Source: an uncultured Prevotellaceae bacterium
Lineage (GTDB): Bacteria; Bacteroidota; Bacteroidia; Bacteroidales; Muribaculaceae
Length of the DNA: 64,000 nucleotides
Direction of reading: 5' to 3'
Assembly: GCA_900316835.1 (NCBI GenBank)
Contig: ONEL01000008.1
Location: 1-64,000 of the forward strand
Under the pieces are notes generated by a model. That model was given only the letters and a program-made list of their open reading frames with translations, was not told where the DNA came from and did not search any database. A program made the position numbers and the translations under genes. This document shows positions 26,823 to 36,052 of this stretch, one piece after another (the stretch's first letter is position 1; each line of letters starts with the position of its first letter).

Positions 26823-26870
26823 TGTCCTCAAAATCTCCTCAAAGAGGTGGCTCTTTTGAGGACATTTTTT
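26823..26870 (+). terminator. Rho-independent terminator of punA
   Basis: The stem TGTCCTCAAAA / TTTTGAGGACA is followed by six Ts. An inner CCTC...GAGG stem is also possible. Confidence 0.9.
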
Positions 26871-26886
26871 CATATTAGATTTAAAA

Positions 26887-27915
26887 ATGAGCGAAACTGA
26901 GATTTCTACATTAGGAGAATTTGGGCTGATTGAGAAACTTACCCAGGACTTTAAAGTTAAAAACAGTTCCACACTGCGTGGTGTGGGAGACGATTGCGCT
27001 GTGATTGATTATGGTGGCAAGAAGACTTTGGTAACAACCGACCTGCTACTTGAAGGAATTCATTTCGACCTCACTTACACTCCACTCAAGCACTTGGGAT
27101 ACAAAGCTGTGGCGGTAAACCTGAGCGATGTATATGCCATGAATGGCACTCCACGGCAAATCACTGTCTCGCTCGGAATTTCTAAACGCTTCACTGTAGA
27201 GCACATCAATGAGCTCTATTCAGGAATCTATACCGCATGTGAGAGATATGGAGTGGATCTTGTGGGAGGCGACACGTCGGCTTCAGTAACGGGATTGCTC
27301 ATTAGCATCACTTGCTTGGGCGAGGCCAGTGAAGAGGAAATAGTGTATCGCAATGGTGCTCGCGACACTAATCTTATTTGTGTCAGCGGAGACCTTGGTG
27401 CTGCCTACATGGGATTGCAACTGCTTGAACGTGAGCGCATGGCTAGCGCGGGACAAAAAGATTTTCAGCCCGATTTCGCTGGACGAGAATACTTGCTTGA
27501 ACGACAACTTAAACCCGAACCACGAGCCGACGTGATTGATGAGCTACGTCAACTTGGCATTAAGCCCACATCAATGATGGATGTGAGCGATGGACTTTCG
27601 AGCGAACTACTGCACATTTGTAAAGAGAGTGGGGTGGGCTGTCGTGTTTATGAGGACCGCATTCCTATTGACTATCAAACTGCTGTAATGGCCGAGGAAC
27701 TGAATATGAATTTAGTGACTGCGGCAATGAATGGAGGTGAGGACTATGAACTGCTGTTCACGGTGCCTTTAACCGACCATGAGAAGGTGGCGCAAATGAA
27801 AACGGCACGCATCATTGGGCGCATCACTAAGCCCGAGCTCGGTGCTATGATGGTCACACGCGATGATGCCGAGATAGCTATTCAGGCTCAGGGGTGGAAT
27901 GCGTTTAACAAATAA
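26887..27915 (+). CDS. thiL: Thiamine-monophosphate kinase
   Basis: ATP-dependent phosphorylation of thiamine monophosphate to the pyrophosphate. The 342-residue protein has the PurM/ThiL fold signatures GDDCAVI, TTDLLLEGIHFD, GYKAVAVNLSDVYAMNG, DLVGGDTSAS, MMDVSDGLSSELLHI and NGGEDYELLFTV. It begins only 17 bases after the punA terminator and no clear promoter box is visible, so expression may rely on read-through. The next gene is convergent. Confidence 0.95.
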   Translation: MSETEISTLGEFGLIEKLTQDFKVKNSSTLRGVGDDCAVIDYGGKKTLVTTDLLLEGIHFDLTYTPLKHLGYKAVAVNLSDVYAMNGTPRQITVSLGISKRFTVEHINELYSGIYTACERYGVDLVGGDTSASVTGLLISITCLGEASEEEIVYRNGARDTNLICVSGDLGAAYMGLQLLERERMASAGQKDFQPDFAGREYLLERQLKPEPRADVIDELRQLGIKPTSMMDVSDGLSSELLHICKESGVGCRVYEDRIPIDYQTAVMAEELNMNLVTAAMNGGEDYELLFTVPLTDHEKVAQMKTARIIGRITKPELGAMMVTRDDAEIAIQAQGWNAFNK

Positions 27916-27927
27916 GCGACACTTCTC

Positions 27928-28953
27928 TTACCTGCGGCGATAAGAGCGACGATGCCCATGACGTGAATAATGTTTTTTGCCAGATTCTTTCTTTTGTAAT
28001 CTGGCTTTTTTCTTTTCAGCTTGTTTGGAGGTGCTGCTATCTTCTGCTATTTCTTCGGTAGCGGGGCTTTCAAGAGCTTTTATCTCATTGCGGAGTTTTA
28101 GGGCTTCGGAGTAAGCGATGCGAATGCTTTTCTTGCTGTCGCTGTTGATGCCGTATTTTTCGGGCTGGGGAATTACCAGCACAGCTCCGTGTGGAATCTT
28201 GTGATAGTTAGGATATTGCCGCTGGTTCTCACGAGCGATATATACCCAGAAGGCTTGGTCGCCATAGTGCTTCTTTGCCATAAGTGTGAGCACATTTGTG
28301 CCAGTCATGGTGTCGGTTACCACAGGTGGTGGTGTTTTGATGCTATCGGTTTGTGCGGTTACAACTCGTGTCTCACGGCTAGGTTTCTTTTCCCACATCC
28401 AAAATGCCAGTAAACCTATAACCGCACATGCTGCTACTCCCACAAGTAGCCATTTCTTCCAATTTTTCTCCTTGGGAATATCAACAACGGTTGGAGTGAC
28501 TTTCGCAGGCTCATTGATAGGTTGAGCGGGGGCATTGCCAGGCTCCGATGCGGTGTGTACTTCTTCGGTGTCTTGCTCAACAGCAGGTGCGATAATCTCC
28601 TCGGTCATCTCCTGTGCGGGTTCTTCTTGCTTGGGCGACATGCTTGCGTCAATCTCATCAAGTTGTTCTTGAGTAAACGTCTCGCAAAGCTCTACCGGTT
28701 TAAATTGAGCGAATGGAGCATTAACCGCTTGGGCAAGTTCTTTGTCAGGCACAAAAATAACATGCTTCTCAGTATCAGTTTTTTGACTCTTAAATGTGCC
28801 CAGACCATTTATTTTAACCGATTTACCTTCGGCTAACTCTTGCGAGATAACAACAAATAGCTCCTGCAGGAACAATTCGCTCATGCGGGTAGTAGTGGTT
28901 GCCTTTTGGGCTATGAGCTCGACCAGTTGTGGAAATGCTATCGTTTCTTTCAT
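27928..28953 (-). CDS. HU-domain protein with transmembrane segment and LysM-like tail
   Basis: A 341-residue membrane protein. Residues 1 to about 90 resemble the HU/IHF fold (LVELIAQKA, FLQELFVVISQELAEGKSVKINGLGTF). An acidic Glu/Pro-rich linker follows (100-160), then a single transmembrane helix at about 168-188 (KKWLLVGVAACAVIGLLAFW). The distal part has a LysM-like segment at about 215-265 (NVLTLMAKKHYGDQAFWVYIARENQ...PHGAVLVIPQ), a coiled region and a Lys/Arg/His-rich end. By topology the HU part would be cytoplasmic and the LysM part periplasmic. Its start overlaps the stop of the preceding HU gene by 4 bases. The arrangement suggests a nucleoid-to-wall tether; that role is inference. 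Confidence 0.82.
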   Translation of the reverse strand: MKETIAFPQLVELIAQKATTTTRMSELFLQELFVVISQELAEGKSVKINGLGTFKSQKTDTEKHVIFVPDKELAQAVNAPFAQFKPVELCETFTQEQLDEIDASMSPKQEEPAQEMTEEIIAPAVEQDTEEVHTASEPGNAPAQPINEPAKVTPTVVDIPKEKNWKKWLLVGVAACAVIGLLAFWMWEKKPSRETRVVTAQTDSIKTPPPVVTDTMTGTNVLTLMAKKHYGDQAFWVYIARENQRQYPNYHKIPHGAVLVIPQPEKYGINSDSKKSIRIAYSEALKLRNEIKALESPATEEIAEDSSTSKQAEKKKARLQKKESGKKHYSRHGHRRSYRRR

Positions 28954-29228
28954 GACTGGTTAAGGCGTTTTTTAAGCACATTACTTGGGGTGAACTTAAC
29001 CTCCACACATGGAGGCATGAGGGTGCGAGTGCCAGTCTCGGCATGGGTTACAATTTCCTCATTGTGTTTCACCGCTTCTATCGTGCCAAAGCGAGGCACT
29101 GTAATGCTGTCAAGCTCTGAGCAACGTTCCTTTACAACGTTGCCCAAAGCCTCTAGCAAATTATTGATGTCGCTCTTGCTACGCCCTAGCGACCCTGATA
29201 GTTTATCTACTAATTCCTTGTGAAGCAT
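28950..29228 (-). CDS. HU-family DNA-binding protein
   Basis: A 92-residue HU/IHF-type protein. It has the helical dimerisation part (ELVDKLSGSLGRSKSDINNLLEAL) and the beta-arm region (ITVPRFGTIEAVKHNEEIV, VEVKFTPSNVLKKRLN). It is not the canonical hupB sequence: the arm is shorter and less basic than in E. coli HU. It is translationally coupled (4-base overlap) to the HU-TM-LysM gene and follows glnS by 59 bases, giving a unit glnS-HU-HU/LysM. Confidence 0.88.
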   Translation of the reverse strand: MLHKELVDKLSGSLGRSKSDINNLLEALGNVVKERCSELDSITVPRFGTIEAVKHNEEIVTHAETGTRTLMPPCVEVKFTPSNVLKKRLNQS

Positions 29229-29287
29229 CTTGCTGGCCCTGAGTCAAGTGGGTAAGTGTGCCACACTTAACACTTAATACTTTAAAT

Positions 29288-31003
29288 TTACTTCTTCTGC
29301 GCTTTTGCCCAACTGTCTTTCAGACCAATGGTGCGGTTGAACACTAGGTGCTCGGCGGTGCTATCAAGGTCTACACAGAAGTAGCCTATGCGTTGGAACT
29401 GGAATTTATCCTCAGGTTTGGCTATCTGCGCCAGGTAGGGCTCTACCTTGGCATTGGTTATAACCTTTAGTGAATCGGGGTTGAGAAGTTCGCGGAAGTC
29501 CTTATCGGTCTCGGCCGAGGGATTCTCAACGGCAAAGAGGCGGTCGTAGAGGCGCACCTCAGCATCCTTGCAGTGGCGAGCCGATACCCAGTGCAGGGTG
29601 CCTTTCACCTTGCGCATGCTACCAGGGGTGCCACTCAAGGTGTCGGGGTCGTAAGTGCAGTGTATTTCTACTATCTCTCCCTTCTCATCTTTTATAACCT
29701 CATTACACATTATTATATATCCACCTTTGAGACGAACTTCCTTGCCGGGAGTCATGCGGAAGAACTTTTTGGGTGGATTTTCCATGAAGTCGTCGCGCTC
29801 AATGTAAATCTCACGGCTAAAGGGCATCTCGTGAGTGCCGGCATTCTCTTGCTCGGGATTGTTGTCCATGGCTAGCATCTCCACTTTGTCCTCGGGATAG
29901 TTAGTGATAACCACCTTCACTGGGTCTAACACTGCGCACACGCGATTAGCATTCTTGTTGAGGTCATCGCGAATGTTGTGCTCAAGCAGGTCTATATCGT
30001 TCAGGGCCTCATATTTTGTATAGCCAATGTCGTCAAGGAAGTTCTTGATCGACTGTGGAGTGTAGCCACGACGACGCAGACCGCAAATGGTGGGCATGCG
30101 TGGGTCATCCCAACCGGCAACGAGACCTTCTTTCACCAGTTGCAACAGCTTGCGCTTGCTCATCACAGTGTAAGTGAGGTTAAGGCGGTTAAACTCAATT
30201 TGGCGAGGGCAATATTGGCTTACGGTGTCACCGGCAAGCAACTTGGCGAAGTATTCATAGAGTGGACGATGAGGAACAAACTCTAGAGTGCAAATCGAGT
30301 GGGTCACACCTTCAAAGTAGTCGCTCTGCCCATGAGCGAAGTCATACATGGGATACACCTTCCACTTGGTGCCTGTGCGCCAGTGGGGGGTCTTGATGAT
30401 GCGATACATGATGGGATCGCGGAAGTGCATGTTGCTCGACGCCATGTCAATCTTGGCGCGAAGAACGCGTGCACCCTCGTCAAACTCGCCAGCGTTCATG
30501 CGCTCAAACAAGTCGAGGTTCTCTTCCACCGAGCGGTTGCGATAGGGGCTCTCGGTGCCAGCCTGTGTAGGGGTACCTTTTTGTTGAGCTATCTGTTCGC
30601 TGGTTTGGTCATCAACGTAGGCAAGACCTTTCTTTATCAGTTCAATGGCGAAATCATACAGTTTCTCAAAGTAGTCGCTGGCATAGTACAAGCGGTCACC
30701 CCAGTCGTAGCCGAGCCAGTGGATGTCGCGCTTGATCGACTCAACATATTCGGTGTCCTCCTTTTGTGGATTGGTATCATCGAAACGCAGGTTACAGGTG
30801 CCACCAAACATCTCTGCCACACCAAAGTCCATGCATATAGCCTTTGCATGACCTATGTGCAAGTAACCGTTGGGCTCAGGTGGAAAGCGGGTGTTCAAGC
30901 GTCCGCCGTTCTTTCCTGCCGCCAGGTCGTCGGCAACTATTTGCTGTACAAAGTTGAGAACTTTTTTCTCTTCTCCAGTTTTGATTTCGTTAGTCTCTGC
31001 CAT
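29288..31003 (-). CDS. glnS: Glutaminyl-tRNA synthetase
   Basis: Class I aminoacyl-tRNA synthetase charging tRNA-Gln. The 571 residues contain the HIGH motif ([10 protein letters not shown]), [11 protein letters not shown], the KMSKS-equivalent VMSKRKLL, and the C-terminal anticodon-binding beta barrels ([26 protein letters not shown]). Length is close to E. coli GlnS. Its promoter is one arm of a perfect 44-bp palindrome shared with the divergent flavoprotein gene. The downstream genes are the HU pair. Confidence 0.97.
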   Translation of the reverse strand: MAETNEIKTGEEKKVLNFVQQIVADDLAAGKNGGRLNTRFPPEPNGYLHIGHAKAICMDFGVAEMFGGTCNLRFDDTNPQKEDTEYVESIKRDIHWLGYDWGDRLYYASDYFEKLYDFAIELIKKGLAYVDDQTSEQIAQQKGTPTQAGTESPYRNRSVEENLDLFERMNAGEFDEGARVLRAKIDMASSNMHFRDPIMYRIIKTPHWRTGTKWKVYPMYDFAHGQSDYFEGVTHSICTLEFVPHRPLYEYFAKLLAGDTVSQYCPRQIEFNRLNLTYTVMSKRKLLQLVKEGLVAGWDDPRMPTICGLRRRGYTPQSIKNFLDDIGYTKYEALNDIDLLEHNIRDDLNKNANRVCAVLDPVKVVITNYPEDKVEMLAMDNNPEQENAGTHEMPFSREIYIERDDFMENPPKKFFRMTPGKEVRLKGGYIIMCNEVIKDEKGEIVEIHCTYDPDTLSGTPGSMRKVKGTLHWVSARHCKDAEVRLYDRLFAVENPSAETDKDFRELLNPDSLKVITNAKVEPYLAQIAKPEDKFQFQRIGYFCVDLDSTAEHLVFNRTIGLKDSWAKAQKK

Positions 31004-31085
31004 AATCGTTTGAGATATAATGAGATATTAAATGTGTTATTCAATAAATATTAAAACTGTGCCACTTGGGCTTTATATTTCAAAC

Positions 31086-31129
31086 TGCAAAGATATATAA
31101 AAAATCGCGATTTTTTATATATCTTTGCA
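31086..31129. promoter_or_regulatory. Perfect 44-bp palindrome carrying two divergent -7 boxes
   Basis: The 22-base arm TGCAAAGATATATAAAAAATCG (31086-31107, given here as TGCAAAGATA at its outer end and AAATCG at its centre) is followed immediately by its exact reverse complement. Each outer edge contains TATCTTTG, one facing glnS and one facing the flavoprotein gene at 31146. The two promoters thus share one symmetric element with a TCGCGA centre. Confidence 0.9.
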
Positions 31130-31145
31130 CATTAATTAGTTTTCT

Positions 31146-32720
31146 ATGATAAAAGAACTACAACTGCGACTAGACCCGCGCACTGCTCATTTCATTGATG
31201 CAGTGGAGGAAGTGGTGGCTAAGCAAGAGGGTATTATGCGATGCCGGCTGCATGGCGTGAGAATAATTAAACGCTCAATCGACGCGCGACAGCGGCGAGT
31301 GATGGTAAACCTCAAGGTGCGTGCCTACATCGACCAGCCCATGACTGCTGACTATCTGGTGCCACCCATCAACTATTGCCCCGTCAACGGCAACCGCCAG
31401 GCAATCGTAGTGGGTGCAGGGCCTGGCGGTCTCTTTGCCGCGTTGAGGCTCATTGAACTTGGCATCAAGCCTATAGTGCTGGAGCGTGGCAAGAATGTGC
31501 GCGACCGCAGGCTCGATGTTGCCGCCATCTCGCGCAAGGGCATTGTTGACCCCGATAGCAACTATTGCTTTGGCGAGGGTGGGGCAGGTGCTTACAGTGA
31601 CGGTAAGCTTTACACTCGCAGCCGCAAACGTGGCTCGGTGGAGCGCATTCTCGGCATCTTTCATCAGCATGGTGCCAGCGAGGATATTCTCATCGATGCT
31701 CATCCTCACATCGGTAGCGACAAGTTGCCTGGCATCATCGAGAACATGCGCAACACCATCATCAACTGTGGTGGTGAGGTGCATTTTATGACTCGTGTGA
31801 CTGGCTTGAATATTAATGCCAATCATGAAGTCGTGGGCGTTGAATGCGCTACCGGTGAGACGTTTGACGGTCCCGTGATTTTGGCTACCGGTCACTCGGC
31901 TCGCGACGTGTATCAAATGCTCTACGACAGTGGAATTGCTATGGATGAGAAGGGTATTGCTGTGGGAGTAAGACTTGAGCATCCGCAACACATCATTGAT
32001 GAAATACAGTATCACAAGAAGGGGGGGCGTGGCGACTTCTTGCCGGCTGCCGAATATAGCTTTGTTACTCAAGTCGATGACCGTGGAGTGTACTCCTTCT
32101 GCATGTGCCCCGGTGGCATTGTGGTGCCGGCGGCTAGTGAGCCCGGGCAACTGGTGGTCAATGGCATGTCGCCAAGCACGCGTGGCTCTTACTGGGCCAA
32201 TAGCGGCATGGTGGTGGAAGTGCGCCCCGACGACGTGCCCAAGCGATTTCACAAGCACGGCATCCTGCGTGTGATGCGTTTTCAGGAAGCTCTCGAGCAA
32301 CGTGCGTTCCAGATGGCTGGCAACAGCCAGTGTGCTGGTGCTCAGCGCATGCTCGACTTTGTGCAAGCTCAGCCCTCGAAGTTGATACCTCCATCATCGT
32401 TTGCCGCCGGGCTACAACCGTCGCGTCTCGACCAGTGGATTCCTCCTTTTATAGCCAACCGTCTGCGCAAGGCATTCAAGGTGTTTGGACGTCAAGCTAA
32501 GGGGTTCTTGACCAACGAAGCCATTATGATTGGTGTGGAGACACGCACTTCCTCGCCACTTCGCATTCCGCGCGACAGCGAGTTGCTGCATCACATCGAG
32601 CTTCGCGGACTTTTCCCCTGTGGCGAAGGGGCTGGCTATGCCGGTGGCATAGTCTCTAGCGCAATAGATGGCGAGCGTTGCGCCGAGGCCTTATTTAATT
32701 CTCTAAGTCATAATTCTTAA
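31146..32720 (+). CDS. NAD(P)/FAD-dependent oxidoreductase (COG2509-like)
   Basis: A 524-residue flavoprotein. A roughly 90-residue N-terminal domain precedes the Rossmann motif IVVGAGPGGLFAALRLIELG (about residues 86-105). Downstream come LERGKNVRDRR, NYCFGEGGAGAYSDGKL, VILATGHSARDVYQML and the C-terminal FPCGEGAGYAGGIVSSAIDG FAD motif. This is the widespread uncharacterised family sometimes annotated as a FAD-dependent protein of the GidA-like clan; no substrate is established. It starts the plus-strand unit with psuK and psuG (13-base gaps), which hints at, but does not prove, a link to nucleoside salvage. Confidence 0.88.
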   Translation: MIKELQLRLDPRTAHFIDAVEEVVAKQEGIMRCRLHGVRIIKRSIDARQRRVMVNLKVRAYIDQPMTADYLVPPINYCPVNGNRQAIVVGAGPGGLFAALRLIELGIKPIVLERGKNVRDRRLDVAAISRKGIVDPDSNYCFGEGGAGAYSDGKLYTRSRKRGSVERILGIFHQHGASEDILIDAHPHIGSDKLPGIIENMRNTIINCGGEVHFMTRVTGLNINANHEVVGVECATGETFDGPVILATGHSARDVYQMLYDSGIAMDEKGIAVGVRLEHPQHIIDEIQYHKKGGRGDFLPAAEYSFVTQVDDRGVYSFCMCPGGIVVPAASEPGQLVVNGMSPSTRGSYWANSGMVVEVRPDDVPKRFHKHGILRVMRFQEALEQRAFQMAGNSQCAGAQRMLDFVQAQPSKLIPPSSFAAGLQPSRLDQWIPPFIANRLRKAFKVFGRQAKGFLTNEAIMIGVETRTSSPLRIPRDSELLHHIELRGLFPCGEGAGYAGGIVSSAIDGERCAEALFNSLSHNS

Positions 32721-32733
32721 TTAATAATCTAAT

Positions 32734-33651
32734 ATGAGAATTACTGTTATTGGTGCTGCCAATGTCGATATCACTGCCACACCATTGGGGCGATACATCC
32801 CATGCGACTCTAACCCTAGTCGTGTGGAGATTGCCTATGGTGGAGTGGGTAGAAACATTGCGCACAACTTGTGCCTGATGGGTGATGAGGTGAGGCTTTT
32901 CACTGTCTTTGGCGACGATAGTATTGCCTTGTCGTTGCGTGACGACTGTCGCAGGCTAGGCATGATAGTCGACCCTATTCTTGAAATTGCGGGAGCACGG
33001 AGCAACTATTTTATATGCGTCAACGACCACAATGGCGAGATGCAGGCTGGCGCTGCCGACATGGAACTCATGCGACACCTCACGCCTGCCATGATAGAGT
33101 CACACCTCAGTAGCATTAATTCAAGCGATGCCGTAATTGCCGATTGCAATCTTAACGAGGATGTGCTTCAATATCTTGCCGAGCATTGCACTCAACCTCT
33201 CTATGTCGATGCCACATCGGCGGTGAAAGCAATGAAAATCAAGTCAATGCTCAATGTGGAGCGCAAGGCGCCACTGGTTGTGAAGGTTAATCTTGCCGAG
33301 GCACGAGCAATCTCGGGGCATCGAGGCGACATTGAGAGCATGGCACTGTGGTTCATTAATAATGGTGTCTCTCGCATCTACATTACCATGGGGGCGCAAG
33401 GGGTGTATTGCCACAATGGCGACAATAGTGTCACTATGCCTTCGCAAGCTGTGACGGTGGTCAATGCCACGGGTGCCGGCGATGCCTTTATGGCTGCGGT
33501 GGCACATGCCGAGTTGAGGGGGCTCAACATGGCGCAAGCCGCTAATGCGGGAGTTCATGCCGCAGCTCTAGCCCTGCAATCACCCACCGCCGTCAACACT
33601 AAAATCTCACAACAAATATTAAGCTCTAAACTCTCAACTAATAATTCTTAA
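32734..33651 (+). CDS. psuK: PfkB-family carbohydrate kinase, probable pseudouridine kinase
   Basis: A 305-residue ribokinase-like enzyme. The N-terminal VIGAANVDITATPLG, the glycine-rich YGGVGRNIAHNLCLMG, and the anion-hole/catalytic motif NATGAGDAFMAA define the PfkB family. Pairing with psuG 13 bases downstream identifies the likely substrate as pseudouridine, phosphorylated to pseudouridine-5'-phosphate before glycosidic cleavage. The sequence alone would allow another nucleoside or sugar kinase; the neighbour decides the call. Confidence 0.88.
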   Translation: MRITVIGAANVDITATPLGRYIPCDSNPSRVEIAYGGVGRNIAHNLCLMGDEVRLFTVFGDDSIALSLRDDCRRLGMIVDPILEIAGARSNYFICVNDHNGEMQAGAADMELMRHLTPAMIESHLSSINSSDAVIADCNLNEDVLQYLAEHCTQPLYVDATSAVKAMKIKSMLNVERKAPLVVKVNLAEARAISGHRGDIESMALWFINNGVSRIYITMGAQGVYCHNGDNSVTMPSQAVTVVNATGAGDAFMAAVAHAELRGLNMAQAANAGVHAAALALQSPTAVNTKISQQILSSKLSTNNS

Positions 33652-33664
33652 CGCTCAATAAAGT

Positions 33665-34579
33665 ATGAACAAATATCTATCTATTTCACAGGAAGTTAAA
33701 GACGCGCTTGAGGCGGGAAAGCCTGTGGTGGCGCTCGAGTCTACTATAATATCTCATGGCATGCCCTATCCGCAGAATGTGGAGACTGCCCTGAAAGTGG
33801 AACAAACTATACGCGACAATGGCGCTGTGCCGGCTACCATCGCAATCATTGGTGGCAAGCTAAAAGCCGGATGCACGCCACAGGAAATTGAGTATCTTGG
33901 TCGCAAAGGACAGGCAGTGACTAAGGCATCGCGTCGCGACTTGCCTGTGCTCATCGCACGTGGCGAGGATGGCGCTACAACGGTCACCACCACCATGATA
34001 ATCGCGGCTATGGCTGGCATCAAGGTGTTTGCCACGGGTGGTATTGGAGGGGTGCATCGTGGTGCCGAGACCACGATGGACATTAGTGCCGACCTCGAGG
34101 AGCTGGCTCAAACTCCTGTGATGGTGATTTGTGCGGGAGCAAAGTCGATTCTCGACCTGGGACTGACGCTTGAGTATCTAGAAACCAAGGGTGTGCCTGT
34201 CATTGGCTATGGTACCGACGAACTTCCGGCATTCTACACACGCACCAGCGGTTTCAAGGTCGATTACCGCATCGATTCTCCACAGGAACTCGCCGATGCT
34301 TTCCGCGCTAAGCTCGACATGGGACTGGCTGGTGGAATGCTGGTCACTAATCCCATCCCTGAAGAGTATTCGCTCGACCCCGACTATATCAACGCCGCCA
34401 TCGACCGCGCGGTGAACAAGAGCGTGCAGCTGGGCATCAAGGGAAAGGCAACAACGCCGTTCTTGCTTGCCGAGATTAAGGACATCACAGGTGGCAATAG
34501 TCTCGATGCTAACATCCAGCTTGTGCTAAACAATGCGCGCCTTGCCGCCCGCACAGCCGCTTGCCTGGCCGAGGGCTGA
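33665..34579 (+). CDS. psuG: Pseudouridine-5'-phosphate glycosidase
   Basis: Cleaves the C-C glycosidic bond of pseudouridine-5'-phosphate to uracil and ribose-5-phosphate. The 304-residue sequence shows the family signatures VALESTIISHGMPYP, GATTVTTTMIIAAMAGIKVFATGGIGGVHRGAETTMD (the conserved centre, GIGGVHRGAE), CAGAKSILDLGLTLEYLET and TNPIPEEYSL. Last gene of the flavoprotein-psuK-psuG unit. Confidence 0.95.
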   Translation: MNKYLSISQEVKDALEAGKPVVALESTIISHGMPYPQNVETALKVEQTIRDNGAVPATIAIIGGKLKAGCTPQEIEYLGRKGQAVTKASRRDLPVLIARGEDGATTVTTTMIIAAMAGIKVFATGGIGGVHRGAETTMDISADLEELAQTPVMVICAGAKSILDLGLTLEYLETKGVPVIGYGTDELPAFYTRTSGFKVDYRIDSPQELADAFRAKLDMGLAGGMLVTNPIPEEYSLDPDYINAAIDRAVNKSVQLGIKGKATTPFLLAEIKDITGGNSLDANIQLVLNNARLAARTAACLAEG

Positions 34580-34623
34580 AAATAATGTTTGGCACAAAAT
34601 TTGCATTATTTAATATAATGTTC

Positions 34624-34631
34624 TATTTTTG
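34624..34631 (+). promoter_or_regulatory. Bacteroidota -7 box for the antitoxin-like/dxr unit
   Basis: TATTTTTG ends 20 bases before ATG 34652. It covers the GTG at 34631, so that upstream GTG cannot be the translated start from this promoter. Confidence 0.6.
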
Positions 34632-34651
34632 TGGGTGTAAATAAAAATTTT

Positions 34652-34858
34652 ATGGCAACTATAACACTTACTTATAACGCACGCAGCAGTAAAGCAAGGA
34701 TGGTCCTTGATATGCTAATGTCGACAGGGCTTTTCAAAAAGAAAGAAGAAAAGCCTAATGCCGAGACTATGGCTGCAATAAAAGAAGCCCAAAGTGGCAA
34801 ATATGCAGGAGTGGTGGACCTCTCAAGTTTAGATGCAATGGTTCGTTCTATGCAATGA
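34652..34858 (+). CDS. Small antitoxin-like protein coupled to dxr
   Basis: 68 residues from ATG 34652 (a GTG at 34631 is rejected because the promoter box overlaps it). It starts MATITLTYNARSSKARMVLDML and ends IKEAQSGKYAGVVDLSSLDAMV. The build is a short beta/alpha N-terminus, a basic KKKEEK linker and a C-terminal EAQSGK helix. It looks like the small antitoxins that precede RelE-type toxin genes in Bacteroidota, but no toxin gene follows. Its last codons overlap the dxr ATG by 4 bases, so it could affect dxr translation. Family assignment is by general resemblance only. Confidence 0.6.
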   Translation: MATITLTYNARSSKARMVLDMLMSTGLFKKKEEKPNAETMAAIKEAQSGKYAGVVDLSSLDAMVRSMQ

Positions 34859-36018
34859 AAACGTTGATACATAGAAGAAAATTAGCGGTTTTGGGCTCTA
34901 CGGGCTCGATTGGGCGACAAACTCTTGATATTGCGGCCGAGTATCCCGGTCTTTTTGAGGTGGAGCTGCTGGTTGCTAACCGCAGCGCCGAGTTGCTCAT
35001 TGAGCAGGCACGGCGACACAAGCCAAGCCATGTGGTAATCGCCAGCGAGGACCTATACCCGCAGGTGGCTCAGGCGCTTAGTGGCACAGGCATCGAGGTG
35101 CACACCGGTAGCGACATTGTCTCGGAACTGGTGGCACTGCCACAGGTCGACACGGTAGTTACGGCAATGGTGGGCTATAGTGGTCTGGCTTCGACCATTG
35201 CGGCAATCAAGGCGGGCAAGAAGATCGCGCTTGCCAACAAGGAAACACTCGTCGTGGCTGGCGAGCTTATCAACCGCATGCTCGAAAGTTCGGCTTCGGT
35301 GATTTATCCCGTCGATAGTGAGCACGGAGCTTTCTATCAGTGCTTAGTGGGCGAGGATATGAATAATGTGTCAAAACTCATTCTCACTGCTTCGGGAGGT
35401 CCTTTCCGCACTATGAGCAAGGAGCAACTGGCTACCGTCACTAAGGCCGATGCGCTGCGGCACCCCAACTGGAGCATGGGGGCAAAAATAACTATCGACA
35501 GTGCCACAATGATGAACAAGGGATTTGAGATGATTGAGGCTAAGTGGCTATATGGAATATCGCAAGAACGCATTGAGATTGTGGTGCACCCGCAGTCGAT
35601 TGTGCACTCGATGGTGGAATTTGTCGATGGCTCGGTAAAAGCTCAGCTGGGCATGCCCGACATGCACCTGCCCATACGCTATGCGCTGGGACTGCCGGGA
35701 CGCTTGGCAAGCGACAGCCACCGCATGACTATTGCCGACTATGCCAATCTCACTTTTGAGAAGCCCGACTTCGACAAGTTCCCGCTACTCACTACCGCCT
35801 ACGATGCCGCGCGACGCGGAGGTAATGCGCCATGTGTTATGAATGCCGCCAACGAGATTGCCGTCGCCGCGTTTTTGCATGACAAGATTGGCTTCAACGA
35901 CATCTTTAACATTATTGAGCGCACCATGGCATGGGCACCATTCATTGCCCAGCCAGGCTATGACGACTACGTTGCCACCAACGCCCAGTCACGCGCCTAC
36001 GCCGAGAGCTTGATTTAA
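34855..36018 (+). CDS. dxr: 1-deoxy-D-xylulose-5-phosphate reductoisomerase
   Basis: NADPH-dependent second step of the MEP isoprenoid pathway. The 387 residues show the Rossmann start LAVLGSTGSIGRQTLDI, ALANKETLVVAGELI, the substrate and metal site YPVDSEHGAFYQCL, the flexible loop HPNWSMGAKITIDSATMMNKGFEMIEA (catalytic centre GFEMIEAKWLY) and NAANEIAVAAFL. The start is fixed by a 4-base overlap with the small gene upstream. rseP follows after 96 bases, as in other Bacteroidota. Confidence 0.97.
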   Translation: MKTLIHRRKLAVLGSTGSIGRQTLDIAAEYPGLFEVELLVANRSAELLIEQARRHKPSHVVIASEDLYPQVAQALSGTGIEVHTGSDIVSELVALPQVDTVVTAMVGYSGLASTIAAIKAGKKIALANKETLVVAGELINRMLESSASVIYPVDSEHGAFYQCLVGEDMNNVSKLILTASGGPFRTMSKEQLATVTKADALRHPNWSMGAKITIDSATMMNKGFEMIEAKWLYGISQERIEIVVHPQSIVHSMVEFVDGSVKAQLGMPDMHLPIRYALGLPGRLASDSHRMTIADYANLTFEKPDFDKFPLLTTAYDAARRGGNAPCVMNAANEIAVAAFLHDKIGFNDIFNIIERTMAWAPFIAQPGYDDYVATNAQSRAYAESLI

Positions 36019-36052
36019 CACATATACAATAATATTATCTATTACAAGAAAA

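Noticed and set aside
31275..32366. A 363-codon minus-strand ORF opposite the flavoprotein gene
   Set aside because: It is a shadow frame: the plus strand has the FAD motifs and a promoter, while this frame has neither.
34631..34651. GTG start adding seven residues to the antitoxin-like protein
   Set aside because: The TATTTTTG promoter box overlaps this codon, so the transcript would begin after it.
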